Shown: positions 16,856 through 25,746, counted from the first letter of the stretch. The stretch: DNA of 64,000 nucleotides from Rubrivivax sp. (GCA_030653385.1 JAURZM010000070.1:62001-126000); one strand, 5' to 3'. Numbers and translations: made by a program. The notes: generated by a model from the letters alone, not told the origin.

Positions 16856-18285
16856 GCCCTACCCCGCAGGTCCTGGTCTGGCCGGTTGTCATGGCCGGTG
16901 GTTCCGGCACCCGGCTGTGGCCGCTGTCGCGCAGCGGCTACCCCAAACAGTTTCTGGCGCTCACGGGCACCGGCAGCCTGTTCCAGCAGGCAGTTTCCAG
17001 GCTGCAGGGCCTGGGCAATGCGCAGATCACGGTCGGCCCACCGGTGGTGGTGGGCAACGAAGAACACCGTTTCCTGGTGCTGGACCAGTTGCGAGAAATC
17101 CAGGCCGAACCGGCTGCGGTGTTGCTGGAACCGATGGGGCGCAACACCGCACCGGCCGTGACCTTGGCCGCGCTGCAGGCGCTGGAAAGTGGCCATGACC
17201 CGGTGATGGTGGTCACGCCCGCCGACCAGACGGTGAGCGATGGCGAGGCCTTCACCCTTTCGCTGCGGCGGGCCGTGCTGGCCGCAGCAGAAGGTGCGAT
17301 CGCGATCCTGGGCATCACGCCCGACCGGCCGGAAACAGGCTATGGCTACATCCGTGCGGACGGCTCAAAGGTGGCGCAGTTCGTTGAAAAGCCCGACCTG
17401 CCGACGGCGCAGCAGTACCTGAACACCGGCGGCTATTACTGGAACGCCGGCATGTTCGTGCTGCGGGCTTCGGTGTGGATGTCGGCGCTGGAACGTTTCC
17501 GACCGGACATCGCCAACGCGTGCCGAGCGGCCTTTGCGGCGCGCACCACCGACGCCGTTTTTGTGCGGCCCGGCAGGGAAGAGTTTGCCGCCGTGCCCGC
17601 GGAGTCGGTCGACTACGCGGTGATGGAAAAATGCCCGAACGTGCTGGACATCCGCATGGAACCGCTGGCCGCCGGCTGGAACGACCTGGGTGCCTGGGAG
17701 GCGGTTTGGCAAGTCTCGCCCAAGGACAGCCGCGGCAATGCCGCCGTGGGTGACGCCATCTTCAGCGACTGCGACAACACGCTGGTGCACGCCACCAGCC
17801 GCCTCGTCAGCGTCGTCGGCTTGAAGGACGTGGTGGTGGTCGAAACACCCGACGCCGTGCTGGTGGCCAGCCGCGACAAGAGCCAGGACGTGAAGCACAT
17901 CGTGGCGCAGCTGGGCCGTGAACAGCGCGGCGAACACGCACTGCACCGCAAGGTGCACCGGCCCTGGGGCTGGTACGACAGCATCGACCATGGTCCGCGC
18001 GACCAGGTCAAGCGCATCATGGTCAAGCCCGGCGCATCGCTGAGCCTGCAGATGCACCACCACCGTGCCGAACACTGGATCGTCGTCACCGGCACCGCCG
18101 AAGTGACGGTGGGGCAAAAGGTGCTGCTGCTGACCGAAAACCAGAGCACGCACATCCCGCTGGGCGAAACTCACCGGCTGCGCAACCCAGGCAAGGTGCC
18201 GCTGGAAATCATCGAGGTTCAGTCGGGCAGCTACCTGGGCGAGGACGACATCGTGCGCTTCGAGGACACCTATGGAAGGAAATAG
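16852..18285 (+). CDS. manC: mannose-1-phosphate guanylyltransferase / mannose-6-phosphate isomerase
   Basis: 477 residues, the full bifunctional length. The N-terminal nucleotidyltransferase motif is GGSGTRLWPLSR near residue 16, followed by the FVEKP signature and GGYYWNAGMF. The C-terminal 110 residues are a type II phosphomannose isomerase cupin (HRPWGWYDSID, LSLQMHHHRAEHWIVV). The enzyme makes GDP-mannose, the precursor for the gmd and fcl products encoded 4 kb further on. The start ATG 16852 overlaps the galE stop. No phosphomannomutase gene is present in the window, so that step must be encoded elsewhere. Confidence 0.95.
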   Translation: MSPTPQVLVWPVVMAGGSGTRLWPLSRSGYPKQFLALTGTGSLFQQAVSRLQGLGNAQITVGPPVVVGNEEHRFLVLDQLREIQAEPAAVLLEPMGRNTAPAVTLAALQALESGHDPVMVVTPADQTVSDGEAFTLSLRRAVLAAAEGAIAILGITPDRPETGYGYIRADGSKVAQFVEKPDLPTAQQYLNTGGYYWNAGMFVLRASVWMSALERFRPDIANACRAAFAARTTDAVFVRPGREEFAAVPAESVDYAVMEKCPNVLDIRMEPLAAGWNDLGAWEAVWQVSPKDSRGNAAVGDAIFSDCDNTLVHATSRLVSVVGLKDVVVVETPDAVLVASRDKSQDVKHIVAQLGREQRGEHALHRKVHRPWGWYDSIDHGPRDQVKRIMVKPGASLSLQMHHHRAEHWIVVTGTAEVTVGQKVLLLTENQSTHIPLGETHRLRNPGKVPLEIIEVQSGSYLGEDDIVRFEDTYGRK

Positions 18286-18286
18286 T

Positions 18287-18400
18287 GCCCCCAGGCTTGT
18301 CCCTGCGGGGTGAATCGAGCCCCCAGGCTTGTCCCTTCGGGCCTTCGCCACCCCCCGGGGGGGCTTTTGCAGCGGCCCGGCGAAGCCGGATCCGCGCAAA
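18287..18400. repeat. intergenic repeat with direct repeats and C/G palindrome, possible terminator
   Basis: The manC-rfbB gap holds two copies of GCCCCCAGGCTTGTCCCT at 18287-18304 and 18319-18336, then a C6-G7 palindrome at 18351-18363 followed by TTTT, then a small CCGGC-gaa-GCCGG hairpin. AGCCCCC at 18318-18324 can pair with GGGGGCT at 18359-18365 to give a stem ending in T residues, so the element could act as a terminator or attenuator. The composition and layout look like the short mosaic repeats scattered between genes in this bacterial group; I cannot count copies elsewhere in the genome. Confidence 0.6.
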
Positions 18401-18428
18401 GACTTGATCAAGATACGAGGACACCTTC

Positions 18429-19499
18429 ATGACGATTCTTGTGACCGGCGGCGCCGGATTCATTGGCAGCAACTTCGTGCTGGACTGGCTGTCCCATGCG
18501 GTCACGCGCGACGAGCCCGTGGTCAACCTGGATGCGCTGACTTATGCCGGCAATCTGCAGAACCTGGCGTCGCTGCAGGGCGATGCACGGCACACCTTCG
18601 TGAAGGGTGACATCGGCGACCGCCAACTGCTCGATGCGCTTCTGGCGCAGCACCGGCCGCGTGCCGTGGTGCACTTCGCGGCCGAGAGCCATGTCGACCG
18701 CAGCATCCACGGGCCAGGTGCTTTCATGAAAACCAATGTCGAAGGCACCTTCACGCTGCTGGAGGCGGTGCGGGGCCACTGGTCGGCGCTGGACGATGTG
18801 GCCAAGGCAGCCTTCCGCTTTCACCATGTCAGCACCGACGAGGTTTATGGCAGCCTGGCGCCCGACGCACCGGCCTTCACCGAGACCCACACCTACGAAC
18901 CCAACAGCCCCTACTCGGCCAGCAAGGCCGCCAGCGACCACCTGGTGCGTGCCTGGCACCACACCTACGGCCTGCCGGTCGTCACCACCAACTGCAGCAA
19001 CAACTACGGGCCCTACCATTTCCCCGAGAAACTGATCCCGCTGATGATCGTCAACGCGCTGGCCGGCAAGCCGCTGCCCATCTACGGCGATGGCCAGCAG
19101 GTGCGCGACTGGCTCTACGTCAGCGACCACTGCAGCGGCATCCGCGCGGTGCTGGCCGGTGGCCGGCTGGGCGAGACCTACAACATCGGCGGCTGGAACG
19201 AAAAAACCAACAAGGAAATCGTGCTCACGGTCTGTGCACTGCTGGACGAACTGCGGCCCAGCGCACAAGGGCCTTACAGCCGGCTCATCACCTATGTGAC
19301 CGACCGCCCGGGCCACGACCGCCGCTACGCCATCGACGCACGCAAGATCGAAAGCGAACTCGGCTGGCGCCCGGCCGAGACCTTCGAGACCGGCATCCGC
19401 AAGACGGTGCAGTGGTACCTGTCCAATGCCGACTGGGTGGCCAATGTGCAAAGTGGCGGCTACCGCGACTGGCTCAACACCAACTACAAGACACGATGA
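18429..19499 (+). CDS. rfbB: dTDP-glucose 4,6-dehydratase
   Basis: 356 residues, the standard length. NAD-binding GGAGFIGSNFVLDW at the N-terminus, the catalytic Asp-Glu pair in HVSTDEVYGSL, YxxxK in YSASKAASDHLV and the NCSNNYGPYHFPEKLIPL segment typical of RmlB. It converts dTDP-glucose to dTDP-4-keto-6-deoxyglucose, the second step to dTDP-L-rhamnose. It is separated from manC by the repeat element, so it may have its own promoter. Its stop overlaps the rfbD start as ATGA. Confidence 0.96.
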   Translation: MTILVTGGAGFIGSNFVLDWLSHAVTRDEPVVNLDALTYAGNLQNLASLQGDARHTFVKGDIGDRQLLDALLAQHRPRAVVHFAAESHVDRSIHGPGAFMKTNVEGTFTLLEAVRGHWSALDDVAKAAFRFHHVSTDEVYGSLAPDAPAFTETHTYEPNSPYSASKAASDHLVRAWHHTYGLPVVTTNCSNNYGPYHFPEKLIPLMIVNALAGKPLPIYGDGQQVRDWLYVSDHCSGIRAVLAGGRLGETYNIGGWNEKTNKEIVLTVCALLDELRPSAQGPYSRLITYVTDRPGHDRRYAIDARKIESELGWRPAETFETGIRKTVQWYLSNADWVANVQSGGYRDWLNTNYKTR

Positions 19500-20392
19500 A
19501 AATTCTGCTGCTGGGCAAAGGCGGCCAGGTCGGGTGGGAACTGCAACGCTCGCTGGCCATTCTTGGCGATGTCGTGGCCTGCGACTTCGACTCGCCAGGT
19601 GAACTGAAGGCCGACTTCTCCGACCCCGGTTCGCTGGTGCCCCTGATTCGCCGAGTGCGGCCCGACGCCATCGTCAACTCGGCCGCGCACACCGCGGTCG
19701 ACAAGGCCGAGTCCGAACCCGAACTCGCGCGGGCCATCAACGCGCTGGCGCCCGGCGTCATCGCACGCGAGGCGGCTGCGCTGGGCGCCTGCCTGGTGCA
19801 CTACAGCACCGACTACGTCTACGACGGCAGTGGTGACCAGGAACGCGACGAAACCGCGGCCACGGCACCGCTCAGCGTCTACGGCCGCACCAAGCTCGAA
19901 GGTGAAAAGCTCATCCAGGGCAGCGGTTGCACACACCTGATCCTGCGCACCAGCTGGGTCTATGCCGCACGGGGCGGCAACTTCGCGCGCACCATGCTGC
20001 GCCTGGCCGCTGAACGCGAAGAGTTGAAAGTCATCGCAGACCAGATCGGCGCACCCACCGGCGCTGACCTGCTGGCCGACGTGACGGCACTTGCGCTGCC
20101 GCGCTTGCGTCAACAACCGGCGCTGGGTGGTGTCTACCACTGCGTGGCAGGCGGCCAGACCAGCTGGCACGGGTATGCCCAGCTGGTCATCGAGTGGGCA
20201 CGCAGCAAGGGCCACGTGGTCAAGGTGGCAACCGACCGTGTGCTGGCGATCCCGACCTCGGCCTACCCAACAGCGGCCGCGCGACCACTCAACTCGCGTC
20301 TGAACACCGCCAAACTGCAATCCACCTTCGACGTCACCCTGCCCCCGTGGCAGACGGGCGTGCAACGCATGCTGACCGAAGTGCTGGGCTGA
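19496..20392 (+). CDS. rfbD: dTDP-4-dehydrorhamnose reductase
   Basis: 298 residues. N-terminal NADPH motif LLLGKGGQVGWELQRSL, HTAVDKAESEP, STDYVYDG and the YGRTKLEGE catalytic stretch, all RmlD signatures, then RTSWVYAARGGNF. It carries out the last reduction to dTDP-L-rhamnose in the cytoplasm. The start ATG 19496 overlaps the rfbB stop by 4 nt, and rfbA follows 14 bp after its stop. The order rfbB-D-A-C is a common complete rhamnose operon. Confidence 0.95.
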   Translation: MKILLLGKGGQVGWELQRSLAILGDVVACDFDSPGELKADFSDPGSLVPLIRRVRPDAIVNSAAHTAVDKAESEPELARAINALAPGVIAREAAALGACLVHYSTDYVYDGSGDQERDETAATAPLSVYGRTKLEGEKLIQGSGCTHLILRTSWVYAARGGNFARTMLRLAAEREELKVIADQIGAPTGADLLADVTALALPRLRQQPALGGVYHCVAGGQTSWHGYAQLVIEWARSKGHVVKVATDRVLAIPTSAYPTAAARPLNSRLNTAKLQSTFDVTLPPWQTGVQRMLTEVLG

Positions 20393-20406
20393 ACAGGAGC
20401 AATCAC

Positions 20407-21288
20407 ATGAATCGCAAAGGCATCGTTCTGGCCGGAGGCTCTGGCAGTCGGCTGCACCCGGCCACCTTGGCCATGAGCAAGCAGTTGCTGCCGGTGTACG
20501 ACAAACCGATGGTGTACTACCCCTTGTCCACGCTGATGCTGGCCGGCATGCGCGACGTGCTGCTGATCAGCACACCGCAGGACACGCCCCGTTTCCAGGC
20601 GCTGCTGGGTGACGGCAGCCGCTGGGGCATGAACCTGAGCTATTGCGTGCAGCCCAGCCCCGACGGCCTGGCGCAGGCTTTCATCCTGGGCAAGCACTTT
20701 GTCGGTCAGGGCCCGAGTGCACTGGTGCTGGGTGACAACATCTTCTATGGTCACGACCTCGCGCAGCAGTTGTCGGCCGCGAATGAACGCAGCACGGGAT
20801 CCACGGTCTTTGCGTACCACGTGCACGACCCCGAACGTTATGGCGTGGTCGAGTTCGACGCCCAGCGCAAGGCGCTGAGCATCGAGGAAAAACCCAAGTC
20901 GCCAAAGAGCAACTACGCCGTCACGGGCCTGTACTTCTACGACGAACAGGTGTGCGACATCGCGGCCCGCATCAAGCCCAGCGCACGCGGCGAACTCGAA
21001 ATCACCGAGGTCAACGCACAGTACCTGCGGCAGGACCAACTCAACGTCGAGATCATGGGTCGCGGCTACGCCTGGCTCGACACCGGCACCCACGACAGCC
21101 TGCTGGAAGCCGGCCAGTTCATCGCGACGCTGGAAAAGCGCCAGGGTCTGAAGGTGGCCTGCCCCGAAGAAATCGCCTACCGGGCGGGCTGGATCGACGC
21201 AGCCCAAATCGAAGCGCTGGCTGCTCCGATGCTGAAAAACAGCTACGGCCAGTACCTGATGCAGTTGCTGCGCGAGAAGGTGTACTGA
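20407..21288 (+). CDS. rfbA: glucose-1-phosphate thymidylyltransferase
   Basis: 293 residues. The nucleotidyltransferase signature is GIVLAGGSGSRLHPAT, followed by KQLLPVYDKPMVYYPLS, LGDNIFYGHDL, IEEKPKSPKSN and the RGYAWLDTGTHDSL stretch of RmlA. It joins glucose-1-phosphate and dTTP to start dTDP-rhamnose synthesis and in this family is usually inhibited by the end product. The ATG at 20407 is preceded by AGGAG at a good distance (20396-20400). Confidence 0.96.
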   Translation: MNRKGIVLAGGSGSRLHPATLAMSKQLLPVYDKPMVYYPLSTLMLAGMRDVLLISTPQDTPRFQALLGDGSRWGMNLSYCVQPSPDGLAQAFILGKHFVGQGPSALVLGDNIFYGHDLAQQLSAANERSTGSTVFAYHVHDPERYGVVEFDAQRKALSIEEKPKSPKSNYAVTGLYFYDEQVCDIAARIKPSARGELEITEVNAQYLRQDQLNVEIMGRGYAWLDTGTHDSLLEAGQFIATLEKRQGLKVACPEEIAYRAGWIDAAQIEALAAPMLKNSYGQYLMQLLREKVY

Positions 21289-21290
21289 AC

Positions 21291-21869
21291 ATGAAGCTGG
21301 TGAAAACCGACCTGCCGGGTGTGCTGGTGGTCGAGCCCGCCGTGTTTGGCGACGACCGCGGCTGGTTCATGGAAAGCTTCAACGAAGCCCGCTGGACGGC
21401 GGCACTGCAAGAAGCCGGTGAACCGGTGCCACGCCGCTTTGTGCAGGACAACCATTCCTGCAGCCAGGCTGGCGTGTTGCGGGGTTTGCACTATCAGCTG
21501 GCGCCTCACGCACAAGGCAAGCTCGTGCGGGTGGTGCAAGGTGCAGCCTTCGACGTGGCGGTGGACATCCGCCGCGGCTCACCGAACTTCGGGCGCTGGA
21601 CGGGTGTGCACCTGGATGCCGACAACCGAAGGCAGTTGTGGATCCCCGAAGGTTTTGCACACGGCTTCCTGGCGCTGAGCGACAACACCCACTTCCTGTA
21701 CAAGACCACGGACGTCTATTCTCGCGATTGCGAACGCAGCATCCGCTGGGACGACCCCATGCTGGCCATCGCCTGGCCGGCTGTGGCCGCAGGATTGAAG
21801 CTGGCTCCCAAAGATGCCGCTGCACCACTGCTGGCAGCGGCAGACCAGCCTGCTTGGTCCGGTTCCTAG
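21291..21869 (+). CDS. rfbC: dTDP-4-dehydrorhamnose 3,5-epimerase
   Basis: 192 residues, slightly longer than the usual 180-185. Cupin enzyme with GWFMESFN, FVQDNHSCSQAGVLRGLHYQ (the catalytic His lies in this stretch), LVRVVQGAAFDVAVDIR and WIPEGFAHGF. It epimerises C3 and C5 of dTDP-4-keto-6-deoxyglucose. It starts 2 bp after the rfbA stop, closing the rhamnose operon, and is followed directly by a strong bidirectional terminator. Confidence 0.95.
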   Translation: MKLVKTDLPGVLVVEPAVFGDDRGWFMESFNEARWTAALQEAGEPVPRRFVQDNHSCSQAGVLRGLHYQLAPHAQGKLVRVVQGAAFDVAVDIRRGSPNFGRWTGVHLDADNRRQLWIPEGFAHGFLALSDNTHFLYKTTDVYSRDCERSIRWDDPMLAIAWPAVAAGLKLAPKDAAAPLLAAADQPAWSGS

Positions 21870-21887
21870 ACAAAGCCCGGGCAGAAA

Positions 21888-21924
21888 CGAAAAAACCGCA
21901 GCCAAGGCTGCGGTTCTTGTTTTT
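21888..21924. terminator. bidirectional rho-independent terminator between rfbC and cspA
   Basis: A 10-bp stem AACCGCAGCC / GGCTGCGGTT (21894-21903 and 21906-21915) is flanked by a T-rich run on the plus strand and by an A run that becomes T residues on the minus strand. It can stop transcripts of the rhamnose operon and of the convergent cspA gene. Confidence 0.88.
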
Positions 21925-21956
21925 GCCTGTCGCCTTTCAGGGCGACGGGCAGGTGT

Positions 21957-22172
21957 TCACTCTGCGGCGCGGATGTTCGACGCTTGCGGGCCCTTCTGGC
22001 CTTGCTTCACTTCGAACTGAACCTTCTGGTTCTCGGCCAGGCTGCGGAAGCCGCCGGTGCTTTGAATCTCGCTGAAGTGAGCGAAGAGGTCCTTGCCACC
22101 ACCATCGGGGGTGATGAAGCCGAAGCCCTTGCCGTCGTCGAACCATTTCACGGTTCCGGTTTGCGTGGTCAT
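21957..22172 (-). CDS. cspA: CspA-family cold-shock protein
   Basis: 71 residues, a single cold-shock domain. RNP1 is KGFGFITPDGG and RNP2 is DLFAHFSEI; the start GTVKWFDDGKGFGF is characteristic. It binds single-stranded RNA and DNA as an RNA chaperone. The gene is reversed relative to its neighbours and sits between rfbC and gmd, inside the plus-strand sugar-nucleotide block. The likely promoter at 22328-22338 would give an untranslated leader of about 150 nt, as in known cold-inducible csp genes. Whether it is cold-induced cannot be seen from sequence. Confidence 0.94.
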   Translation of the reverse strand: MTTQTGTVKWFDDGKGFGFITPDGGGKDLFAHFSEIQSTGGFRSLAENQKVQFEVKQGQKGPQASNIRAAE

Positions 22173-22327
22173 GCTGTATTCCTTTCACGGTTGCTGCCCC
22201 AGCACATGCTGAAGCAGTGCAGAAGCGGCCAAGAAAATCACCGATCCAGGAATCTCCAGCCCACCCGGCATGAACCGGGGCACCGCAAAAACCGAAAACC
22301 AACTGTCTTGCTCAAATCTACCAGGGG

Positions 22328-22338
22328 AGTGTAACCGC
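22328..22338 (-). promoter_or_regulatory. candidate cspA promoter -10 region
   Basis: On the minus strand this reads GCGGTTACACT, with TACACT as a -10 element. The same 11 bases occur upstream of epsD at 40038-40048. No strong -35 match is visible. Transcription from here would leave a leader of about 150 nt before cspA. Confidence 0.4.
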
Positions 22339-22453
22339 AAAGCCACACGCGGGTTTGAAGCAACACAAAGCAAGGGGTTCCCTGGACGCAGCGCGGCACG
22401 GGGCCGGGTCACGAGGCAGTGGTATCTTCATTGCACTGCCCGCAAAAACATCC

Positions 22454-23581
22454 ATGACCAAGACCGCACTCATCACCGGCGTCACCGGCCAGGACGGCGC
22501 CTACCTGGCCGAACTGCTGCTCGACAAGGGCTACACCGTGCACGGCATCAAACGCCGGGCTTCGATGTTCAACACCGACCGTGTCGATCACCTTTACCAG
22601 GATCCGCACGTCGAACACCAGCGCTTCAAGCTGCACTACGGAGACCTGTGTGACAGCACCAACCTGATCCGCATCGTGCAGCAGGTGCAACCCGACGAGA
22701 TCTACAACCTGGGCGCGATGAGCCATGTGGCGGTCAGTTTCGAGCAGCCCGAGTACACCGCCGACGCCGACGGTATCGGCACGCTGCGGCTGCTGGAGGC
22801 CATCCGCATCCTGGGCCTGGAGCAAAAAACCCGCTTTTACCAGGCCAGCACGTCGGAGCTCTACGGTCTTGTGCAGGAAACACCGCAGCGCGAAACCACG
22901 CCTTTCTATCCGCGCAGCCCTTACGCGGTGGCCAAGCTCTACGCCTATTGGATCACCGTGAATTACCGCGAGGCCTACGGTATCTACGCCTGCAACGGCA
23001 TCCTCTTCAACCACGAAAGCCCGCTGCGTGGCGAAACCTTCGTCACGCGCAAGATCACACGGGCGATCGCACGCATCGCACTGGGCCTGCAAGATTGCCT
23101 GCACCTGGGCAACCTGGGGGCGCTGCGCGACTGGGGCCATGCCCGTGACTACGTGCAGATGCAGTGGCTGATGCTGCAGCAAGAGTCGGCCGAGGACTAC
23201 GTCATTGCCACCGGGCAACAGCACAGCGTGCGCGAGTTCGTGGAACGCTCCGCAGCCGAGTTGGGTATAACGCTTGAATTCCGCGGCCACGGCGTTGACG
23301 AGGTTGGCGTGGTCAGCGCCGTCAACCCCACGGGCGGCGAGCTTCGTGCGCAATGCAAGGCGGGCGACGTGGTGGTGCGTGTAGACCCGCGCTACTTCCG
23401 TCCGACCGAGGTCGAAACACTGCTGGGTGACCCCAGCAAGGCCAAGGCCAAGCTCGGCTGGACCCCGACCACCACTTTCGAAGAGCTGGTGCAGGAAATG
23501 GTGGAGAGCGACTACACCAGCGCGCGGCGCGACAGCCTGGTCAAGCAGGCCGGCTTCCAGGCCTACGACCACCACGAGTGA
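22454..23581 (+). CDS. gmd: GDP-mannose 4,6-dehydratase
   Basis: 375 residues, the normal length. GVTGQDGAYLAELLLDKGY is the NADP-binding segment, followed by HGIKRRASMFNTDRVDHL, ASTSELYG, the YPRSPYAVAKLYAYW catalytic stretch and FNHESPLRGETFVTRKI. It makes GDP-4-keto-6-deoxymannose from the GDP-mannose produced by ManC. A TGGTATCTT sequence about 25 bp upstream could be an extended -10 element. The stop overlaps the fcl start as GTGA. Confidence 0.97.
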   Translation: MTKTALITGVTGQDGAYLAELLLDKGYTVHGIKRRASMFNTDRVDHLYQDPHVEHQRFKLHYGDLCDSTNLIRIVQQVQPDEIYNLGAMSHVAVSFEQPEYTADADGIGTLRLLEAIRILGLEQKTRFYQASTSELYGLVQETPQRETTPFYPRSPYAVAKLYAYWITVNYREAYGIYACNGILFNHESPLRGETFVTRKITRAIARIALGLQDCLHLGNLGALRDWGHARDYVQMQWLMLQQESAEDYVIATGQQHSVREFVERSAAELGITLEFRGHGVDEVGVVSAVNPTGGELRAQCKAGDVVVRVDPRYFRPTEVETLLGDPSKAKAKLGWTPTTTFEELVQEMVESDYTSARRDSLVKQAGFQAYDHHE

Positions 23582-24570
23582 ACGCGATGGACAGCGAATC
23601 ACGCATCTACGTGGCAGGCCATCGCGGACTGGTGGGCAGCGCCATCGTGCGGCGACTGCAGCGAGCCGGCCACCCGCAGCCGATCACCCGCACACACGCT
23701 GAACTGGACCTCACCGACGCCGCCGCCACCGACAGCTTTTTTGCCAGCGAACGGCCCACGCACGTGTTCCTGGCCGCCGCCAAGGTGGGTGGCATCGTTG
23801 CCAACAACACGCTGCCTGCCGAGTTCATCCGCGACAACCTGGCGATCCAGACCCACGTCATCCACGCCGCCTGGCGCGCCGGTGTTCGGCGCCTGCTGTT
23901 TCTGGGCTCGAGCTGCATCTATCCCAAGCTGGCCCCACAGCCGATGCGCGAACAGGACCTGTTGACGGGTCCGCTGGAGCCCACCAACCGCCCTTACGCA
24001 TTGGCCAAGATCGCGGGCATCGAGATGTGCTGGAGCTACAACCGCCAGTACGGCACCCGCTACCTGGCGGCCATGCCCACCAACCTGTACGGACCGGGCG
24101 ACAACTACCACCCGACCAACAGCCATGTCATCCCGGCCCTGCTGCGCAAGTTCCACGAAGCACACACCCGCGGCGAGCCGGTGGTGCCGGTGTGGGGCAG
24201 CGGCACACCTCGGCGCGAGTTCCTCTACAGCGACGACATGGCCGACGCCTGTGTGCACCTGATGAACCTGCCCGACGACAGCTACCTGCCGCTGCTGGGC
24301 AGCGACGAAAGTGTCAGCGGCCGTTTCGAGCCGCCGCTGGTGAACATCGGCGTGGGCCAAGACGTGACCATCGCCGAGCTGGCTTCGCGCGTGGCTGCCG
24401 TGGTGGGCTATAGCGGCCGCATCGAATACGACAGCAGCAAACCCGACGGCACACCGCGCAAGCTGATGGACGTGAGCCGGCTGTCACAGGCCGGCTGGCG
24501 GGCCAGCACGGGGCTGGACCAGGGCCTGCGCCAGGCCTACGCTGACTTCAAGGCCAGCTTGCAGGCTTGA
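23578..24570 (+). CDS. fcl: GDP-L-fucose synthase
   Basis: 330 residues if the GTG at 23578 is used, 327 if ATG 23587 is used. The GTG overlaps the gmd stop by 4 nt, favouring coupling. Motifs: YVAGHRGLVGSAIVRRL, FLGSSCIYPKLAPQPM, the catalytic YALAKIAGIEMC, and PTNLYGPGDNYHPTNSHVIP. It epimerises and reduces GDP-4-keto-6-deoxymannose to GDP-L-fucose. With manC and gmd the path from mannose phosphate to GDP-fucose is nearly complete. Its end converges with a glycosyltransferase gene across a 21-bp gap. Confidence 0.95.
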   Translation: MNAMDSESRIYVAGHRGLVGSAIVRRLQRAGHPQPITRTHAELDLTDAAATDSFFASERPTHVFLAAAKVGGIVANNTLPAEFIRDNLAIQTHVIHAAWRAGVRRLLFLGSSCIYPKLAPQPMREQDLLTGPLEPTNRPYALAKIAGIEMCWSYNRQYGTRYLAAMPTNLYGPGDNYHPTNSHVIPALLRKFHEAHTRGEPVVPVWGSGTPRREFLYSDDMADACVHLMNLPDDSYLPLLGSDESVSGRFEPPLVNIGVGQDVTIAELASRVAAVVGYSGRIEYDSSKPDGTPRKLMDVSRLSQAGWRASTGLDQGLRQAYADFKASLQA

Positions 24571-24591
24571 CCGCGCTTCACTGAACGCAAG

Positions 24592-25746
24592 TCACGCTGG
24601 CCGCGGCAGAAAGCGCCGCAGCAGCATTTCGTACTGCGTCAGGATGGTCGGCCAGGTGAAGCTGTGTTCGAAGCGGTTGCACGCGGCCCGCTGCAGCGGC
24701 TGCAGCGCAACGGCGGCTGAAGCTTCGTCGGCGAACAGCCTGTCCAGCACCGCCGCCATGCCGTCGGCACCGTCGAAGTACAGGGCCGCATCACCCGCCA
24801 CCCAGCGGTTGAAGCGGTTGTCGTGGGCGATCACCGCATTGCCGGCGCCCAGTGCCTCCACCAGCGACGGGTTGGTGCCACCCACGCGGTGGCCGTGCAC
24901 GTAGGCGCTGCAGTGCTGGCGCAATGCCTGCACCACCGGCTTGTCGTAGATGGCGCCCAGAAAGCGCACCTCGTCACCCGCAGCGGCACGCACGGCGCGG
25001 TGGTAGGGCTGGGTGTCGTCGTAGTGGCCCAGCACCGCCAGCAGCTGCCCGCGGTGGCAGCGTGAAAAGGCCTGCACGACCTCGAGCACCGAGTTCTCGG
25101 GTTCGGGCCTGGCGATCAAGCTCAGGTAGCGGCCCGGTTGCAGCCCCAGCGCCCGTACCGGTGCGTCTGACAAGCCTTCGATGCGATCGGCCCCGTAGGC
25201 GATGGTCGTGATCTTGTCGCCGGGCGCGGCGCGGGCCAGGTGCCGCGCGATCTCGGGGTGGTCGGCCACCAGGTGGTTGCCCAGGCGGCTGCCGACATGT
25301 TCATTGAGCCAGAACCAGGTCTTGGCCACGGCGCCCCACTTGGCCCTTTGCCACTCGATGCCGTCCATGTTGATCACGTTGGGCACACCCGCCACGCGCA
25401 GCAGGCCGCAGAACACCGCGGTGTTGTAGCCCAGGGTCAGGCACAGCTCACCGGCCGCTGCCGCGTGACGCGTGGCCAGCCAGTCGAAGACGATCGTGCC
25501 GCGTGGGCCCGGTTGCGACACGGGGATGCGCACACGGTCCACCCCCTGCCAGCGGTCCAGCACGGTGGGGCCGTCACCGTCTTCCTGGCAGTAGACGGTG
25601 ACATGCCAGCCGCGACCGGCCAGGTACAGCGCCAGGTGCTCGGCAAAGGTCTCGAAGCCACCATGCGCCGCGGGCACGCCGCGGGTGCCCAGGATGCGCA
25701 GCGCCGGCACCGCGCCGGCTTTGGGTTCAGCGGCCACCGGCAGCAA
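24592..25746 (-). CDS. DUF1972-type glycosyltransferase (GT4-like)
   Basis: 384 residues. The N-terminal segment RILGTRGVPAAHGGFETFAEHLALYL is the DUF1972 signature found in rhamnosyltransferases such as WchF. The C-terminal half has the GT-B features VGGTNPSLVEALGAGNAVIAHDN. It would add one sugar, perhaps rhamnose, to the growing lipid-linked repeat on the cytoplasmic side. The start ATG 25746 overlaps the end of the GH5 gene by 20 bp, so the two are translationally linked. It is the last gene of the minus-strand transferase operon. Confidence 0.85.
   Translation of the reverse strand: MLPVAAEPKAGAVPALRILGTRGVPAAHGGFETFAEHLALYLAGRGWHVTVYCQEDGDGPTVLDRWQGVDRVRIPVSQPGPRGTIVFDWLATRHAAAAGELCLTLGYNTAVFCGLLRVAGVPNVINMDGIEWQRAKWGAVAKTWFWLNEHVGSRLGNHLVADHPEIARHLARAAPGDKITTIAYGADRIEGLSDAPVRALGLQPGRYLSLIARPEPENSVLEVVQAFSRCHRGQLLAVLGHYDDTQPYHRAVRAAAGDEVRFLGAIYDKPVVQALRQHCSAYVHGHRVGGTNPSLVEALGAGNAVIAHDNRFNRWVAGDAALYFDGADGMAAVLDRLFADEASAAVALQPLQRAACNRFEHSFTWPTILTQYEMLLRRFLPRPA

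Noticed and set aside
18351..18363. C6-G7 tract as a restriction or recombination site
   Set aside because: It is a simple palindrome within an intergenic repeat and nothing else supports a site-specific function.
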